From NCBI GenBank assembly GCA_018806915.1, contig JAGKQI010000073.1, positions 806,001 to 870,000 of the forward strand: DNA of 64,000 nucleotides, written 5' to 3'. Origin of the DNA: Phytophthora colocasiae (lineage: Eukaryota > Oomycota > Peronosporomycetes > Peronosporales > Peronosporaceae). Positions 19,931-30,234 of this stretch are shown one piece after another. Both the position numbers and the translations under genes were made by a program. The notes beneath the pieces were generated by a model. That model saw only the letters and a list, made by a program, of their open reading frames with translations. It did not search any database and had not been told where the DNA came from. The number at the start of each line of letters is the position of its first letter. Within the stretch, counting starts at the first letter, position 1.

Positions 19931-21511
19931 ACTGGCGGCTTGACTCGTCCCTTGACTGGGATCAGATTTTCAGAGACTTCGTCCAGATGCTCCCTGGGGG
20001 TAATGCCCGCACCGAGTATAGCTGGGAGTCCATCTTCGTCACGCTGTACCCGGCGGATCTCCAAGTTCCACTGCGACAACTTCATACCCCACTTGACGTT
20101 TCTGCCGTCGGTGGAGTTCGATGTCAGCAACAATTTCAGGACAGAGTATCTGGTATAGACCACAATCACCGGACTTGACTCCATTAGAGCTCTGAAGTTT
20201 TCCAAAACTCTGAGGATCGCAATCACCTCTTTCTCAGCGATATGATACCTGAGTTCGGCATCGTTCAGGACACGACCCGTAAACCGGACTGGGTGTGTTA
20301 TTCCCTCATATTCTTGTCCCAAGACTGCTGAAGCAGCCCAAGGGTTCGCGTGCGGAATAACAACAAACGGTCTGGTTCGGTCTGGATGTCTGAGTAGTGG
20401 AGTAGAGACTATCTTGCGTTTCAGAATCTCGAACGCCTCTTTCGCACGAGTCAGGTCTCGTCCAGCACGAATCTGCTCGTCCGTCAGCTCATAGAGGGTA
20501 GCAGCAATCACCGGTAGATCCTCAATAAACTTGTTGTAATAGTTGAGGCTTCCCATGAAACTCTGAACTCCCTTCAACGTAGACGGAAATGGCAGTTCTT
20601 CAACTCCTTTGACAATCTTAGGTGTTGCCCTCAGACCCTCGGCACTGATTTCGTGGGATAGGTACGGTATCGACAACTTCCCGAACTCGCTCGTGGGCAA
20701 ACTCACAGAAATGTTCCAATAGCGAAGCCTGAAAAGCAGGGTATTCAAATCGTCACATAATTGGTCCCAAGTCGGTGCTCCATGTGCGATGTCGTCGATG
20801 TATGAACTCCTCCCCAGGACTGGGCCCATGCATGTGGGGACGGGAATATTCCTCTGAAAGACGGTCATCTGACTTGTGAGGGTTGGCATCTCTGAAATCG
20901 GAGTATGGTTCTCAGAGTCTGAAAGATGCTTTTCAGAGTCCCGAGGCTGGAGTTGTGCAGAATTCCAGAACCTCCGCATCAACTTCAGCTTCTTCATCTG
21001 TAGACAGTCACACAAATCCCCACAGCCAATTGACAAACATAGCCTGATACACACTAGTGGCGTTCTTCATACCAAACCCCATCCATACACACTGAAAATG
21101 TCCAAAAGTGCAAATAAAGGCTGATATCAGTCGTGCGCGCTCCGTCATCCTGATCGCCCAGAAACCGCTAGCCATATCCAGGCTCATGAACCACATGGCA
21201 GCCTCAAAACCAATTAAGAGATCGTCAATAAGAGGTAGAGGATAACGCGACAGTTGGATGAAGCCATTCACAATGCGATAGCCGATGCACATCCGTATGT
21301 CAATACCATTCTTCTTGAGAACGATCACAATAGGAGATGCCCACGGGGAGTTAAAGTACTCGATCAAACCAGTTTCTAGGAGTTTCTTTAGCTCGTACAC
21401 CTTCAGCATGAGATGAGGGCGACGGATCTCGGACGTTGAGCTACCGGCTTGGCATCTCCACATCCAGATCACAGACCACGCCCCTTGCCGGTGCGGGTGC
21501 TGCATTGCCAT
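19931..21511 (-). CDS. Gypsy-B reverse transcriptase and first RNase H
   Basis: RT blocks are LKKLLETGLIEYFNSPWASP, MCIGYRIVNGFIQLSRYPLP, FMSLDMASGFWAIRM, CVWMGFGMKNATSVYQ and SSYIDDIAHG (the YxDD motif). They are followed by IPYLSHEISAEGLRATPKI and GVQSFMGSLNYYNKFIEDLP. An insertion of about 70 residues rich in DSENH-type words precedes YIDD. The usual RNase H follows but seems inactive: IPHANPWAASAVL has His where the first Asp is expected, and VIVVYTRYSVLKLL lacks the Asp of TDH. One frameshift (about 21010-21050) lies within the RT. Confidence 0.9.
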
Positions 21512-22187
21512 CTCCCAGGAATATTTTCCTGTGATGCCTTAGAATATCACGCAGTTTCTTCTCCATTTCTGGGGTCGTCTTTCCTGGTTCTCCAACATCA
21601 GCGCTGTCGATATTACACTCTGGTGTCAATTCTTCCAGCTCAGGCAACATGACCAGTTGGTCACGTAATTGAGCGAGGAGTTCCGTGCCTTCTCGCATAT
21701 ACACACCTGGCTCCAAGTCCAATTCTTCATTCGAAACATTCATGCACCGCTCGTATTCCACTCGTAATTTTTCCACAGGCGTTCCAGGCATCCCCTGAAT
21801 GGGAATATCCCAGGATTCATCCATTAGGTCGAAATCATCCGCGGGTAACTCAGGGGTCTGAGAGTCACCTAAGAGACACTCAGGCTTTGAGTCAAGGGCG
21901 TCACCGGCAATAACAACGGACGAGTCACCAGGGTCTGTATGTGGAGTACTTTCAGAGGATGTTTCCAAATCTCTGGTATCTGTACTGATGTCCGCACTTC
22001 CCGTTGATTCACCGTAGCAACCATCCTCCGTCTGGGTGAATGCATCCAGGGCGAAGCGTACTCGTTTCACGGTCGGTGGTGACTCTGGTTTCACGAACTG
22101 CACTCGAGCGTTGTCAAACCTTGGACGTTGCAGTATTTCAGTCGGCCATGGGTAGTCTGGGCGATCTACACACGGGGGTTGCGGCAT
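21441..22187 (-). CDS. Gypsy-B pol linker before the RT
   Basis: An acidic linker (about 240 residues) ends with MEKKLRDILRHHRKIFLGDG and then GVVCDLDVEMPSR, where a one-base shift would continue into the RT N-terminus. The frames overlap by about 70 bases. This is the position of the spacer between protease and RT in Gypsy polyproteins. Confidence 0.7.
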   Translation of the reverse strand: MPQPPCVDRPDYPWPTEILQRPRFDNARVQFVKPESPPTVKRVRFALDAFTQTEDGCYGESTGSADISTDTRDLETSSESTPHTDPGDSSVVIAGDALDSKPECLLGDSQTPELPADDFDLMDESWDIPIQGMPGTPVEKLRVEYERCMNVSNEELDLEPGVYMREGTELLAQLRDQLVMLPELEELTPECNIDSADVGEPGKTTPEMEKKLRDILRHHRKIFLGDGNAAPAPARGVVCDLDVEMPSR

Positions 22188-22209
22188 CAGGCCTCCTAAC
22201 TCCGCCTCT

Positions 22210-22656
22210 TCATACGTTTCTTAGTCTCTGGTGACGGGTGCTTTCCAGAATCAGAACTTCCCAATCACGATAAGCAGCGGAACCTGGACGCACGAAACGT
22301 CCATGCCTTGGGAAGAAACCATATTCCACGATCCTCGCGACATCAGAAAGTTCATTGACCCACGTGTTTTTATCAGAGATGTTTACCACGCGAACGGCCA
22401 CAGGCCAAGATCGAGCCGCATAGATCAGCTGGGTAACCCAGCGGTCACCGCGTCCGGCCCACACGACTTCCCTTTGGGGATTCGTTGGCCCATAGTCAAT
22501 TCGGACAATAAATTCTTCGCCTGGACTCAGAAGAACAGCCTCACATGGTCTAACCGACCTGTTACGACCAATGTGATCACCAGGTTCCCAATTACACATC
22601 ATCACCACTACCTCGTCTGGTAACGATATCAGACCTTCACGAGCGCTAATTCTCAC
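22210..22656 (-). CDS. Gypsy-B pol segment after the protease
   Basis: This frame follows the protease after a one-base shift at LPPE/VRISAREGLISLPD. It contains FIVRIDYGPTNPQREVVWAG and VAVRVVNISDKNTWVNEL, a beta-rich segment found after the protease in this Gypsy type. No catalytic residues are evident. Confidence 0.65.
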   Translation of the reverse strand: MRISAREGLISLPDEVVVMMCNWEPGDHIGRNRSVRPCEAVLLSPGEEFIVRIDYGPTNPQREVVWAGRGDRWVTQLIYAARSWPVAVRVVNISDKNTWVNELSDVARIVEYGFFPRHGRFVRPGSAAYRDWEVLILESTRHQRLRNV

Positions 22657-23186
22657 TCCGGCGGCAACATAAAACCCATTCCCAGAAGCACGTCAATTCC
22701 TTCACCGATATTCGCGACCCAAACATCCACAATATATACCACTCTTGGCCCAAGTGTCAACTTGATCTCAGCGCTGGCACCGATATATGTTGGAACACCA
22801 CCCATCCCCGACACTTTGGTCTGCTTGTGCGACTTGAGTCTGAGTCCGAGCTTACGCGCAAAGTCGTAACTCAGAATATTTATGGTCGCACCAGTGTCCA
22901 GAAGAATCTTGGTTCGATGGTCATTCACAGCACCATACACCATCACCACATCTCTCTTTGAACGGTCAGGATAATTGTCTTCCCACCAGCCATAACACTC
23001 ACCATCCTTCAACCTGAACGACACTGAGTCGTCTGGTGTCGGATCGGTGTCGTCGGCGATCTCAGGTAACTCGTTCCCTGAGTTTCCAGAAGGTATGGTC
23101 GATTCTTGGGCAAAAGTAGTCATGCATTGTTGAGTGTTATCGTGAATCTTTCTCAGCTCTGGTCCTACACACACTAGAACACACAA
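22653..23186 (-). CDS. Gypsy-B aspartic protease
   Basis: The retropepsin signature is TKILLDTGATINILS, with the second motif IDVLLGMGFMLP near the C-terminus. It cleaves the polyprotein. The N-terminal 60 residues are a linker from the zinc-knuckle part. Confidence 0.88.
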   Translation of the reverse strand: MCVLVCVGPELRKIHDNTQQCMTTFAQESTIPSGNSGNELPEIADDTDPTPDDSVSFRLKDGECYGWWEDNYPDRSKRDVVMVYGAVNDHRTKILLDTGATINILSYDFARKLGLRLKSHKQTKVSGMGGVPTYIGASAEIKLTLGPRVVYIVDVWVANIGEGIDVLLGMGFMLPPE

Positions 23187-23239
23187 CTCTGGGGTAACGC
23201 CATGCCCGGCGCGTTTCGGATCCCCATCCGACGGGCATA

Positions 23240-23987
23240 TTAGTTTAACGGCTTCCCAGAGTCTGCCTCATCACTCAGGAGTTTCTCCCGTAGGTGGTTC
23301 GGCATGTCCTTGAGTGCACCTTGTCGAGCGAGTTGCTTGAGTGCTTCCAGAGTTTTCAGATCTTCACAGGGTTTTCCAGGGTGTACTCTTCCACATACTT
23401 CACAGGGTGGCATCCGACACATTCGACTCGGGTGTCCCTTTTTCCTGACATCAGTCACACGTGACATCTCTCCAGCAATCTTCTTCTGAGTGTCCTGAGC
23501 GTTGACATTTTCACAGAACTTGTTCCAGTAACCACCATTCTCATGACGCCTTTGGTGGAACTCCTGACCTGACGATCCAGACGGGGACTGGGGCGGCGGA
23601 CGCCATCCCATGTTATCCATCACTCGATATACCTCATTCGTCAGAGTCTGCGTCCAATCTGCACTTGGTGGAGCCTTTGAATTGTTCGAAGATGCCTGCG
23701 CAGTACTTTCATCACGGGTAGACTCTGAAGTCGCACTTGAGTTCTGGAATCACCTGTCTGATCTTTGGTATCCTGATTGATTTCAGAGGTTCCTTATGAT
23801 TTTCTGAGTTTTCGGAGTCATAGTCTTCAGAATCCACATCTCTTGCGACATAAGTCCGATGCACACGCTTGGGCTTGAACTGTCCTCGCGGAATATTGTC
23901 AGCCCGGAAGTCTCGAGACTTGGCAGGGGTCATTTCTTGGTCACCAGTTCTACACATCTTCATCTTGCTGCCAAATGCATATTCCAA
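23240..23987 (-). CDS. Gypsy-B nucleocapsid part with zinc knuckle
   Basis: Two minus-strand frames (23712-23987 and 23240-23623) are separated by a shift. The second carries PPCEVCGRVHPGKPCEDL, a C-x2-C-x3-H-x4-C knuckle expected to bind the element's RNA. The first is basic and Asp/Ser-rich. It directly continues the Gag frame that ends at 23960. Confidence 0.75.
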
Positions 23988-26900
23988 GTCTGAAATTGTC
24001 GAAATCTCTGACCTTGCAGCGACGTTTTCAGGCGTGCATCCTTAAGCTTCGTGATGAATCGCAGTACATGCTTCTCAAGACGCTTGGACGACTTCCGGAA
24101 ATCGATGTCAGCTTTTCCAGCGGCAGAATTAAGTCGGTAGAAAAATTCAAGCGGAGTCTCAGAGTCTTTCATAGCCATAGTGAAGTATCTCTCAGAATAC
24201 GATGACCGAGCTTTGCAATAACGTTTCTTGAGCTCTGAAGACAGCTCTTTCCAGTCACGGGACACACTTTTGGGAAGCTGGTTAAACCAGTCTCGCGCAG
24301 ACACAGGGAGCTTCAACTTAAGTTCCTGGATGCGCGTCTTAGTCGACCAACCTCCTTGAGAAGCCATATTCGTAAACCGCTCCCACCAGTGAACACGTTC
24401 CCTGAGGGTAGCTCTGGGGTCGAATTCCCCAAGGTTGTTCGAGTTCATGAACGGCCTTAGCGTCAGAAGTGTGGTTCCGGCTTGTGCTTGAGTTGCTGCC
24501 GTCAGATTCACCACTTCACCTGGCTCTGAGTTCTCCGATGACGAGCTCGCAGAGTCTGAACTTGAATCGTCAGAGTCTCCACCAGAGTCTGGTGCTCTAT
24601 CATGACGCTTCGCTCTGCGGGACGCTCTTCGATCTCCATTAGGCCGCCTAGCTTCAGTTCTCTGCGGCGGATCTCGCCTCGAAGTAGGCGCATGTCTGGT
24701 ATCACCCTTGGTCTCTGTTACCGAAGTCGCTTGAGTCACCTGGGTGGCCGTAGCAGTAGTAGCGCCGCCATTCCTCTCGGCCTTCACTCGCTTCGTCCCC
24801 GCGCTTCGCGCAGAGGTGCCTTGCTGGAAGGTTGCAACCTCTCGAGATTCCGTCTTGAGAGCCGGTGAATGTGACATGGGTTCAACCCCAACCCTTCTTG
24901 CGTCACTTCTGATTTCCGACCCTGATACTGGATACATAGTTGCAACTTCAGGGTTGCCCGTTTGTAACGCTTGGTTTGAAGTTGCTGAATCAGGGTGGCC
25001 GACCCTTCGCGCTTCTTGAACTTGGGATAGTGTCGCTCGAAGGTTCCTCAACTGACCGGCTTGGAATCGTTGCATGTTCTGAGAACTTTCTTTCTCCCTG
25101 TCGCGTTCAGCTTCCATGTCTTTCATTCGCTGCTGTAGAGCTTCCATTTGAGAAATCCAGTCCCGTTTCATCTCGTCAGTCGCACGCGCACGTTCGGCTT
25201 CAGTCTCAGCCTCTCTCTGTCGCCAGCGTTCAGCAAACACTGATTCCAGACGTTGGTTTTCAGAGTTCTGGAGCTCCGTCTTCAGAGTTTCCAATTCTGC
25301 CGCACTGCGATTCCTGAGCTTGTTTTCAGATACCAGACTTCTGCGTTCTTCAGCATCATCGGCGCGTCTCTCAGCCTCCCGCCTCGCGTTTTCCGACTTC
25401 AACAAGCGCTCGGTGAGCGTCTGAATTTCGCGCCTTGCCTCCAAGTCACGTAGTTCTCGACGACGATCGCGTTCCATGGTCTCCAAGCGTTCTCGGGCCA
25501 AGAACTCCATCTGCGCTTGCTCCATCCGGCTTTGCCACTCCTGCTGTTGCCTCATGACGTTCAACTCGATCTGGGCAGGCCCTGACCTCTGAGAGCTTCG
25601 AGCTTCAGACTTCGTACGACTCGACGCAATGGAACTCAAGCGTCGGGACGGTGGTCTCGGAAGGTCTTCACTCTTCACACTTTGGCGGTGGCTCTGGTGA
25701 CTTTCGCTTCGGGTGGAGGCAGATACAGGCGGAATCTCCGGAGACAATTGTTTGAAATCCCGTGAAGAACTTCCGAGAGACACCTGGTTTCCAGACTCCG
25801 CGCCCGGCACCTCTGGTCTCTCTTCTGGCATGTCGACATCCTCGGACTCTGGTTTCACTGGTAACAGCGTTCGCGTCACTTGGATCCCCATGCCTTCAGA
25901 GACTGTTCCTCCTACATCAGCACCTTGAGCGATTAACGCCAGACTTCCTGTGGGCGGCGGCATATGTGATGCCGCCCCTCGACTCATGGACATCAAGGAC
26001 GAGTCCGTAGAGCTTCCTCGTGAAGTCTGGAAACCCGACGACTGGTCGTCTGAGGTCCCAATGACACTGGGAATTGGCACGTCCGACATCTGAGTCTGAG
26101 AGATGCTGTGATCTTCGGACATTGGATTTTCAGACTCTGGTCGCGTGTTATCAGAGCGGCTCTCGTACTGCTGCAGTGAAGACAGCGATGGCGTCGATAA
26201 AGCTGACGGTGTCGACGGGATTTGTGGGCGCGGCGGTCTCTGCTGTAAGCGCTTGGACTGCGGCGGCTCGTCACTGCAGGAACCATCAGAGCTGTGCGTC
26301 ACTCGGAGTCCGGTTACCCGGAGTCGCATGGTCAGCCGTTGTCCTTGTAGGTCAGCATCTTCGTCAGGTAATACACTGTTTGCTTCGTTCTTGCCAGCTG
26401 TGTCTTCTTGCTTCATGCTTTCTGGGAGTCGGCAAACTTGTAACCTGGCGGTCACTGTGGCCCACTCAACCAATTCTACTGCGAGTCGACTCTGAAGTTC
26501 GGACGCCACACTGCGTACTTGAGACCCAACGACGGCTGACGCCTGCGTCTGGGGCCAGGTTGGGAGGAGGTTCTGGAATTCGAATCCTGCCTCGTACAAC
26601 ATTGTCTGAAGAACAGCCACACACTCCGGTGCTGTCAACGTGCTCATCGGAATCTCAACATAAGATAGGTCTTGGATCCAACCAAAACCATGACGCCTCG
26701 CGTGAAACTCTGAGATCCACATATCCTCGGGGAAAACGGAGGAACATCGCCATTTGATGTAGTCGCCGGTCGCTGCAGCGGCTTTCTGGAAAGCATCAGC
26801 ACTAGGCTTCGTCGTTGGCCACATATATTCAATGCTAGGCGGAATGACTTTGCCTGTGTCCATATCTCTCCAACGGCGGAACTCACGACGCACATACCTC

Positions 26901-27484
26901 AGAGCTCGTTCCCCGTCAAGCGAATCAGCCCTCCCAGACTCATCAGACGGTGTCTTCAGAGACTCTTCAGATTTGATCGCCATGTCATCAGACATTGGTG
27001 CGTCTTCAGACTTTGGGGACCGTGGAACACGTTCTTCAGAGTGTCCGGGTTCTGGTTTCACTTCGTCCACGGACTGGCCGGAAGTTGCCGAATCTGAACA
27101 CAGATCGATCCCTTCCGGGGACTCAACCATATCGGCGCCTCCCTCAGACGCCTCATCACCACCCTCGCGGGCAGTGGTCGCCTCGTCACCAGAAGTTTCG
27201 ACTTCTGACGGGCCTTCAGAACCTTGTTCACCAGGGACAGCAGGTGTCTCTTGAGCTTCTGGTTCCTCAGCAGGCTGGTCTTCGACCGCCAGTTCTGGGA
27301 CGCTCACATTCTCAGCTGCCTTCTTCTCTCGCGCAGCTTTCCTCTTCTCGCGGGCCGCCTTCTGGATAGCATCCAAGTCTGGTTGCTCTTCAGGCGACAA
27401 ACCTTGTAGACGCTTGGATTGACGTGTCGGAATGCTCCGACCACGACCACGGCGTCCTCCTCTCGTAGATCCTGGCGTAGCCAT
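23960..27484 (-). CDS. Gypsy-B Gag, unusually long
   Basis: The likely start is the ATG at 27484 (MATPGSTRGGRRGRGRS), giving about 1174 aa. An upstream in-frame ATG (27547) lies only 30 bases after the PBS and is less likely. The N-terminus is basic and the next 200 residues are acidic. Then come a folded part (YMWPTTKPSADAFQ), a long Ser/Pro region, and a coiled coil (about 660-880, RRRELRDLEARREIQTLTER). The C-terminal Retrotrans_gag domain (FDPRATLRERVHWWERFTNM, LKLPVSARDWFNQLP, SYSERYFTMAMKDSETPLEF) is typical. Most Gypsy Gags are 300-500 residues, so this one is large. Confidence 0.88.
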   Translation of the reverse strand: MATPGSTRGGRRGRGRSIPTRQSKRLQGLSPEEQPDLDAIQKAAREKRKAAREKKAAENVSVPELAVEDQPAEEPEAQETPAVPGEQGSEGPSEVETSGDEATTAREGGDEASEGGADMVESPEGIDLCSDSATSGQSVDEVKPEPGHSEERVPRSPKSEDAPMSDDMAIKSEESLKTPSDESGRADSLDGERALRYVRREFRRWRDMDTGKVIPPSIEYMWPTTKPSADAFQKAAAATGDYIKWRCSSVFPEDMWISEFHARRHGFGWIQDLSYVEIPMSTLTAPECVAVLQTMLYEAGFEFQNLLPTWPQTQASAVVGSQVRSVASELQSRLAVELVEWATVTARLQVCRLPESMKQEDTAGKNEANSVLPDEDADLQGQRLTMRLRVTGLRVTHSSDGSCSDEPPQSKRLQQRPPRPQIPSTPSALSTPSLSSLQQYESRSDNTRPESENPMSEDHSISQTQMSDVPIPSVIGTSDDQSSGFQTSRGSSTDSSLMSMSRGAASHMPPPTGSLALIAQGADVGGTVSEGMGIQVTRTLLPVKPESEDVDMPEERPEVPGAESGNQVSLGSSSRDFKQLSPEIPPVSASTRSESHQSHRQSVKSEDLPRPPSRRLSSIASSRTKSEARSSQRSGPAQIELNVMRQQQEWQSRMEQAQMEFLARERLETMERDRRRELRDLEARREIQTLTERLLKSENARREAERRADDAEERRSLVSENKLRNRSAAELETLKTELQNSENQRLESVFAERWRQREAETEAERARATDEMKRDWISQMEALQQRMKDMEAERDREKESSQNMQRFQAGQLRNLRATLSQVQEARRVGHPDSATSNQALQTGNPEVATMYPVSGSEIRSDARRVGVEPMSHSPALKTESREVATFQQGTSARSAGTKRVKAERNGGATTATATQVTQATSVTETKGDTRHAPTSRRDPPQRTEARRPNGDRRASRRAKRHDRAPDSGGDSDDSSSDSASSSSENSEPGEVVNLTAATQAQAGTTLLTLRPFMNSNNLGEFDPRATLRERVHWWERFTNMASQGGWSTKTRIQELKLKLPVSARDWFNQLPKSVSRDWKELSSELKKRYCKARSSYSERYFTMAMKDSETPLEFFYRLNSAAGKADIDFRKSSKRLEKHVLRFITKLKDARLKTSLQGQRFRQFQTWNMHLAAR

Positions 27485-27557
27485 CTTGAATATAGACGCT
27501 TGACAGGAAACTTTCTCTTCTTGTACTCTCAAATCCGGTGATATCACGATTCCAAAG

Positions 27558-27575
27558 ATCCGGGCACGCGCACCA
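27558..27575 (-). other. Primer binding site of Gypsy-B
   Basis: Two bases inside the 5' LTR the minus strand reads TGGTGCGCGTGCCCGG. This is complementary to a tRNA 3' end of the form CCGGGCACGCGCACCA. The TGG start and the two-base gap are standard; the tRNA identity cannot be assigned here. Confidence 0.75.
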
Positions 27576-27577
27576 GT

Positions 27578-29262
27578 TGTCGCGAAGTCGGTGAAACTTT
27601 GATCGCGGAGCAGGGGCGTATAGTGAACCCTAGTTATACGACTACTGAAAAATAGTCTTCAGAGCCGTATAACGATAGGTTGGCGTGTGGTACCTTGCGG
27701 TATCCTCGTGGGTTCGTTGTCTTCGGAAATATGACCCTCGCCGGAGTCTGAGAATGTGTGGTGAAGAGAAGTTGGGTTTCCCTTGGAGTCTGGTGTCGGT
27801 ATTCAGGAAATCCTTCCAGGAGCGTTCGGGAGTCGGGATCTCTGGGAACCAAGATAGTTTCCAGGAAGTCGGCGGTCGAAAATAGGTTAATATACCAGAG
27901 AAAGTCTGAAATCGGTGTCTGAATATCACAAATCCAGAACCGAGATACCTGACTTTCAGAGATAAACAACCAATATTCAGAGTTCGAAAATATACAAATA
28001 TATACAGCCGTTCTTATTCTTTCTAAGCCCTTGAACGGTGGGCTAACACTCCAGGTCAACTAGGGACTTACTACCAGACACCTGGTCTGTCTGGTATCCC
28101 TTTACGTTCGCGCACCACCCTCTAGTTTAGAGGGAAAATATAAACCAATACAATCGGCTATATATAACAGTCTACCTTGCACTCTGAAAACGACTGTCTA
28201 GTTTCCAGAGCCTGTCCAAACGAGCAATATGAAATGGGCTACCGCTAGAGACAAAACAAACGACCCAACTAGGATATGGAATAGGCGGGTCCTTTCAGGT
28301 CTCTACGTTACCTGATCTCCACCTAAGGGGATTGAATTTGGTGGAGATCACACGACGTACGTGATGACGCAGTGGCTTGAATACCTCTCAAGCGGACTTG
28401 TGCAGTAGCAAGCAAATTGAACTCTGTTTATCGTTTATCTTCCTCATAACTATCATATATCTCTGGTAACTCTCTTCTTCTTGTCGTCTTTTGCGTCCTT
28501 TATGCAGTCAGTCGTCATATCTCAGGTACTCTTGGTCTTTGTATACATCTGGTACTTTGACTTGGTCTCAGTATGCAGTCTGTGCAGCCGATCTCGATGG
28601 GTTGACAAGTAAAGACGTCATTACGGGGGATGTGCAGGTCAGTAATCACTTGAATGCGTGACTTGAACTTAAGTTCACTTGGTTTCAGTATGGTCTTGGA
28701 TCTTCGGTGGTTTCAGAGTCTGGTATCCTGGTTTTCAGAGTCTGATATCACTTGGTTTCCAGAGTCTTAGTCACTCAGAGTTAGAGATACCAGAGTCTTG
28801 AGTAAGAAACCAGAGTACGGAGCACCAATGCTTCAACGTACATGAAGATCTTGAGGGTTGCGCGGGTGCGCGGCGTCCGGCGCGCGATACTTGGTCTCTG
28901 CGGGTATATATTGTGAATCCTTGAACCATCCATCGTCGCGCTGGACGGTAACGGGATGAGGTCTCTCAGAGATACGTTCTTCTGAGAGACTTTCCGCCAG
29001 AACTTAGGCACTCATCGTCGGGGAAAGTCCGGTGACCAGACGGAGTGTAGTCGACCTTCAGAGTTGTGCACACTCTGAAGTACACTTCTGGTCCTTTGGG
29101 CCCCTTTACAGTCAGGCGAAGGTTTATCCACAATCTTCCACAGATGTCGCACGGGTGCTGCCGCGTCCCAAAGTCCCTTTCGCTTATAACCCATAGTATA
29201 ACCAATCACATCGTAACGTAATATCCACCTGTCGCTCGAAAATCGGAATTAACATCATGTCA
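27578..29262 (-). repeat. 5' LTR of Gypsy-B
   Basis: Direct repeat of 12820-14504 at an offset of 14758 bases. The TATATATA box is at 28159-28166 on the minus strand, upstream of gag. Confidence 0.92.
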
Positions 29263-29961
29263 AAACTCCGCTCTCGATCTGAACTCGTTCTTCGGGGGCT
29301 CAAACGCAAGCTTGAGCTCCTCTTTGAACACCTCGTACGTGCCGAAGCACGTAGGATCCGAGAGTCGGCGCCCATAGGCCCAACTACTCGCACGTCCGCC
29401 AAGACATGACATGGCGAACCCGACCTTCGACATCGGATCGACGATACGTCGAGCCGCAACGGCTGTGTCGAGTTCGACAAGCCACCGAAGGAGGGTCTCG
29501 TCCTCCTTCCCCGTGTAGGTACTCACGTGGAGTTTTAACGACTCCCCGCGTGGATTAGGGGAAGCCACCGAGGCAGCAACAGCTCGTTGCTTAACAATGT
29601 ACCACAGACCGTGTTGCTCTGTCGGCGATAGCGTACGAAGCATCGTCGCCACCGCTGCCTCTCCAATGACTTGTGAAAGTCTTTGGAGAGCTTCCCACTC
29701 TGGATCTGACAGGTGGGCACAGTCCGTGCGCGTCACGGACATGTGAGGGGTCCCAGTGGATCCCTCATCCATTGGGGAGTTCTCTACCCCGCGTTCGTAT
29801 GACTCCATACCATAATCGTGCCGACACGGGCCGACACCGTGCCTACGCACTCTGATTGGCAAAACAATTGTGCGTCCTATTGATTGCTCTCGATCTGGCT
29901 GCGCATCCCTTCCGGTGCCCAGATGGGGAGCAATCAATCTGGTAGTTGATTGCCAATGCAC
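29263..29961 (-). pseudogene. Gypsy-A gag, proximal part
   Basis: The frame on the minus strand contains LSDPEWEALQRLSQVIGEAA, PRGESLKLHVSTYTGKEDE, LRWLVELDTAVAARRI and FGTYEVFKEELKLAFEPP and ends NEFRSRAEF at the Gypsy-B boundary. It continues at 12819. The position and motif order are those of Ty3/Gypsy Gag. No pol of this element is present. Confidence 0.82.
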
Positions 29962-29987
29962 GTTGGCAACGCGTTACATTGCGTAAC
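29930..29987 (-). repeat. Three successive stem-loops in the probable Gypsy-A LTR/leader
   Basis: GCAATCAA...TTGATTGC (29930-29953), TTGCCAA...TTGGCAA (29950-29969) and GTTAC...GTAAC (29973-29987). On the minus strand the segment begins TGTAACGCGTTG, like the LTR-type start at 33945, and lies just upstream of the gag fragment. Confidence 0.5.
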
Positions 29988-30234
29988 TGCCAAGGCACAA
30001 CCGTTTTTCGCGTAGTTACATGCACATCAACTGCAAACTTAAAAATTAATGGACAGCATTTATTGACTGCTTTAGCTAGACCTCTTTTCTTCTCACTTTT
30101 GCTTTTGCGTTCACTCGAGCCGGCGTTCTGCTAGCTACCGTACTGCGGGAACGTGTCAGTGCAAAGCTGAAGTTGGGTGCCTAGGTGCACGTCTCTCTCC
30201 ACTTCCGGCGATCTGCTAGAAACACCGGACAGAG

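Larger units (their letters stand above)
12820..29262 (-). mobile_element. 16.4-kb Ty3/Gypsy LTR retrotransposon with extra antisense ORF (Gypsy-B)
   Basis: The 1685-base LTRs (12820-14504 and 27578-29262) begin TG and end CA on the minus strand. I count about four substitutions between them, so the insertion is young. Order on the minus strand: 5' LTR, PBS, gag (coiled-coil plus Retrotrans_gag), zinc knuckle, aspartic protease, linker, RT with YIDD, RNase H, second RNase H, HHCC-DDE-chromodomain integrase, PPT and 3' LTR. Between integrase and 3' LTR a further ORF runs on the plus strand. The pol frame is broken at five or more points. A 4-base target duplication flanks the element. Confidence 0.93.

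Noticed and set aside
24602..27409. Plus-strand Ser/Arg-rich ORFs opposite to Gypsy-B gag
   Set aside because: Shadow frames of a low-complexity Gag gene; they lack the ordered domains seen in the true antisense ORF at 14.7-17.2 kb.
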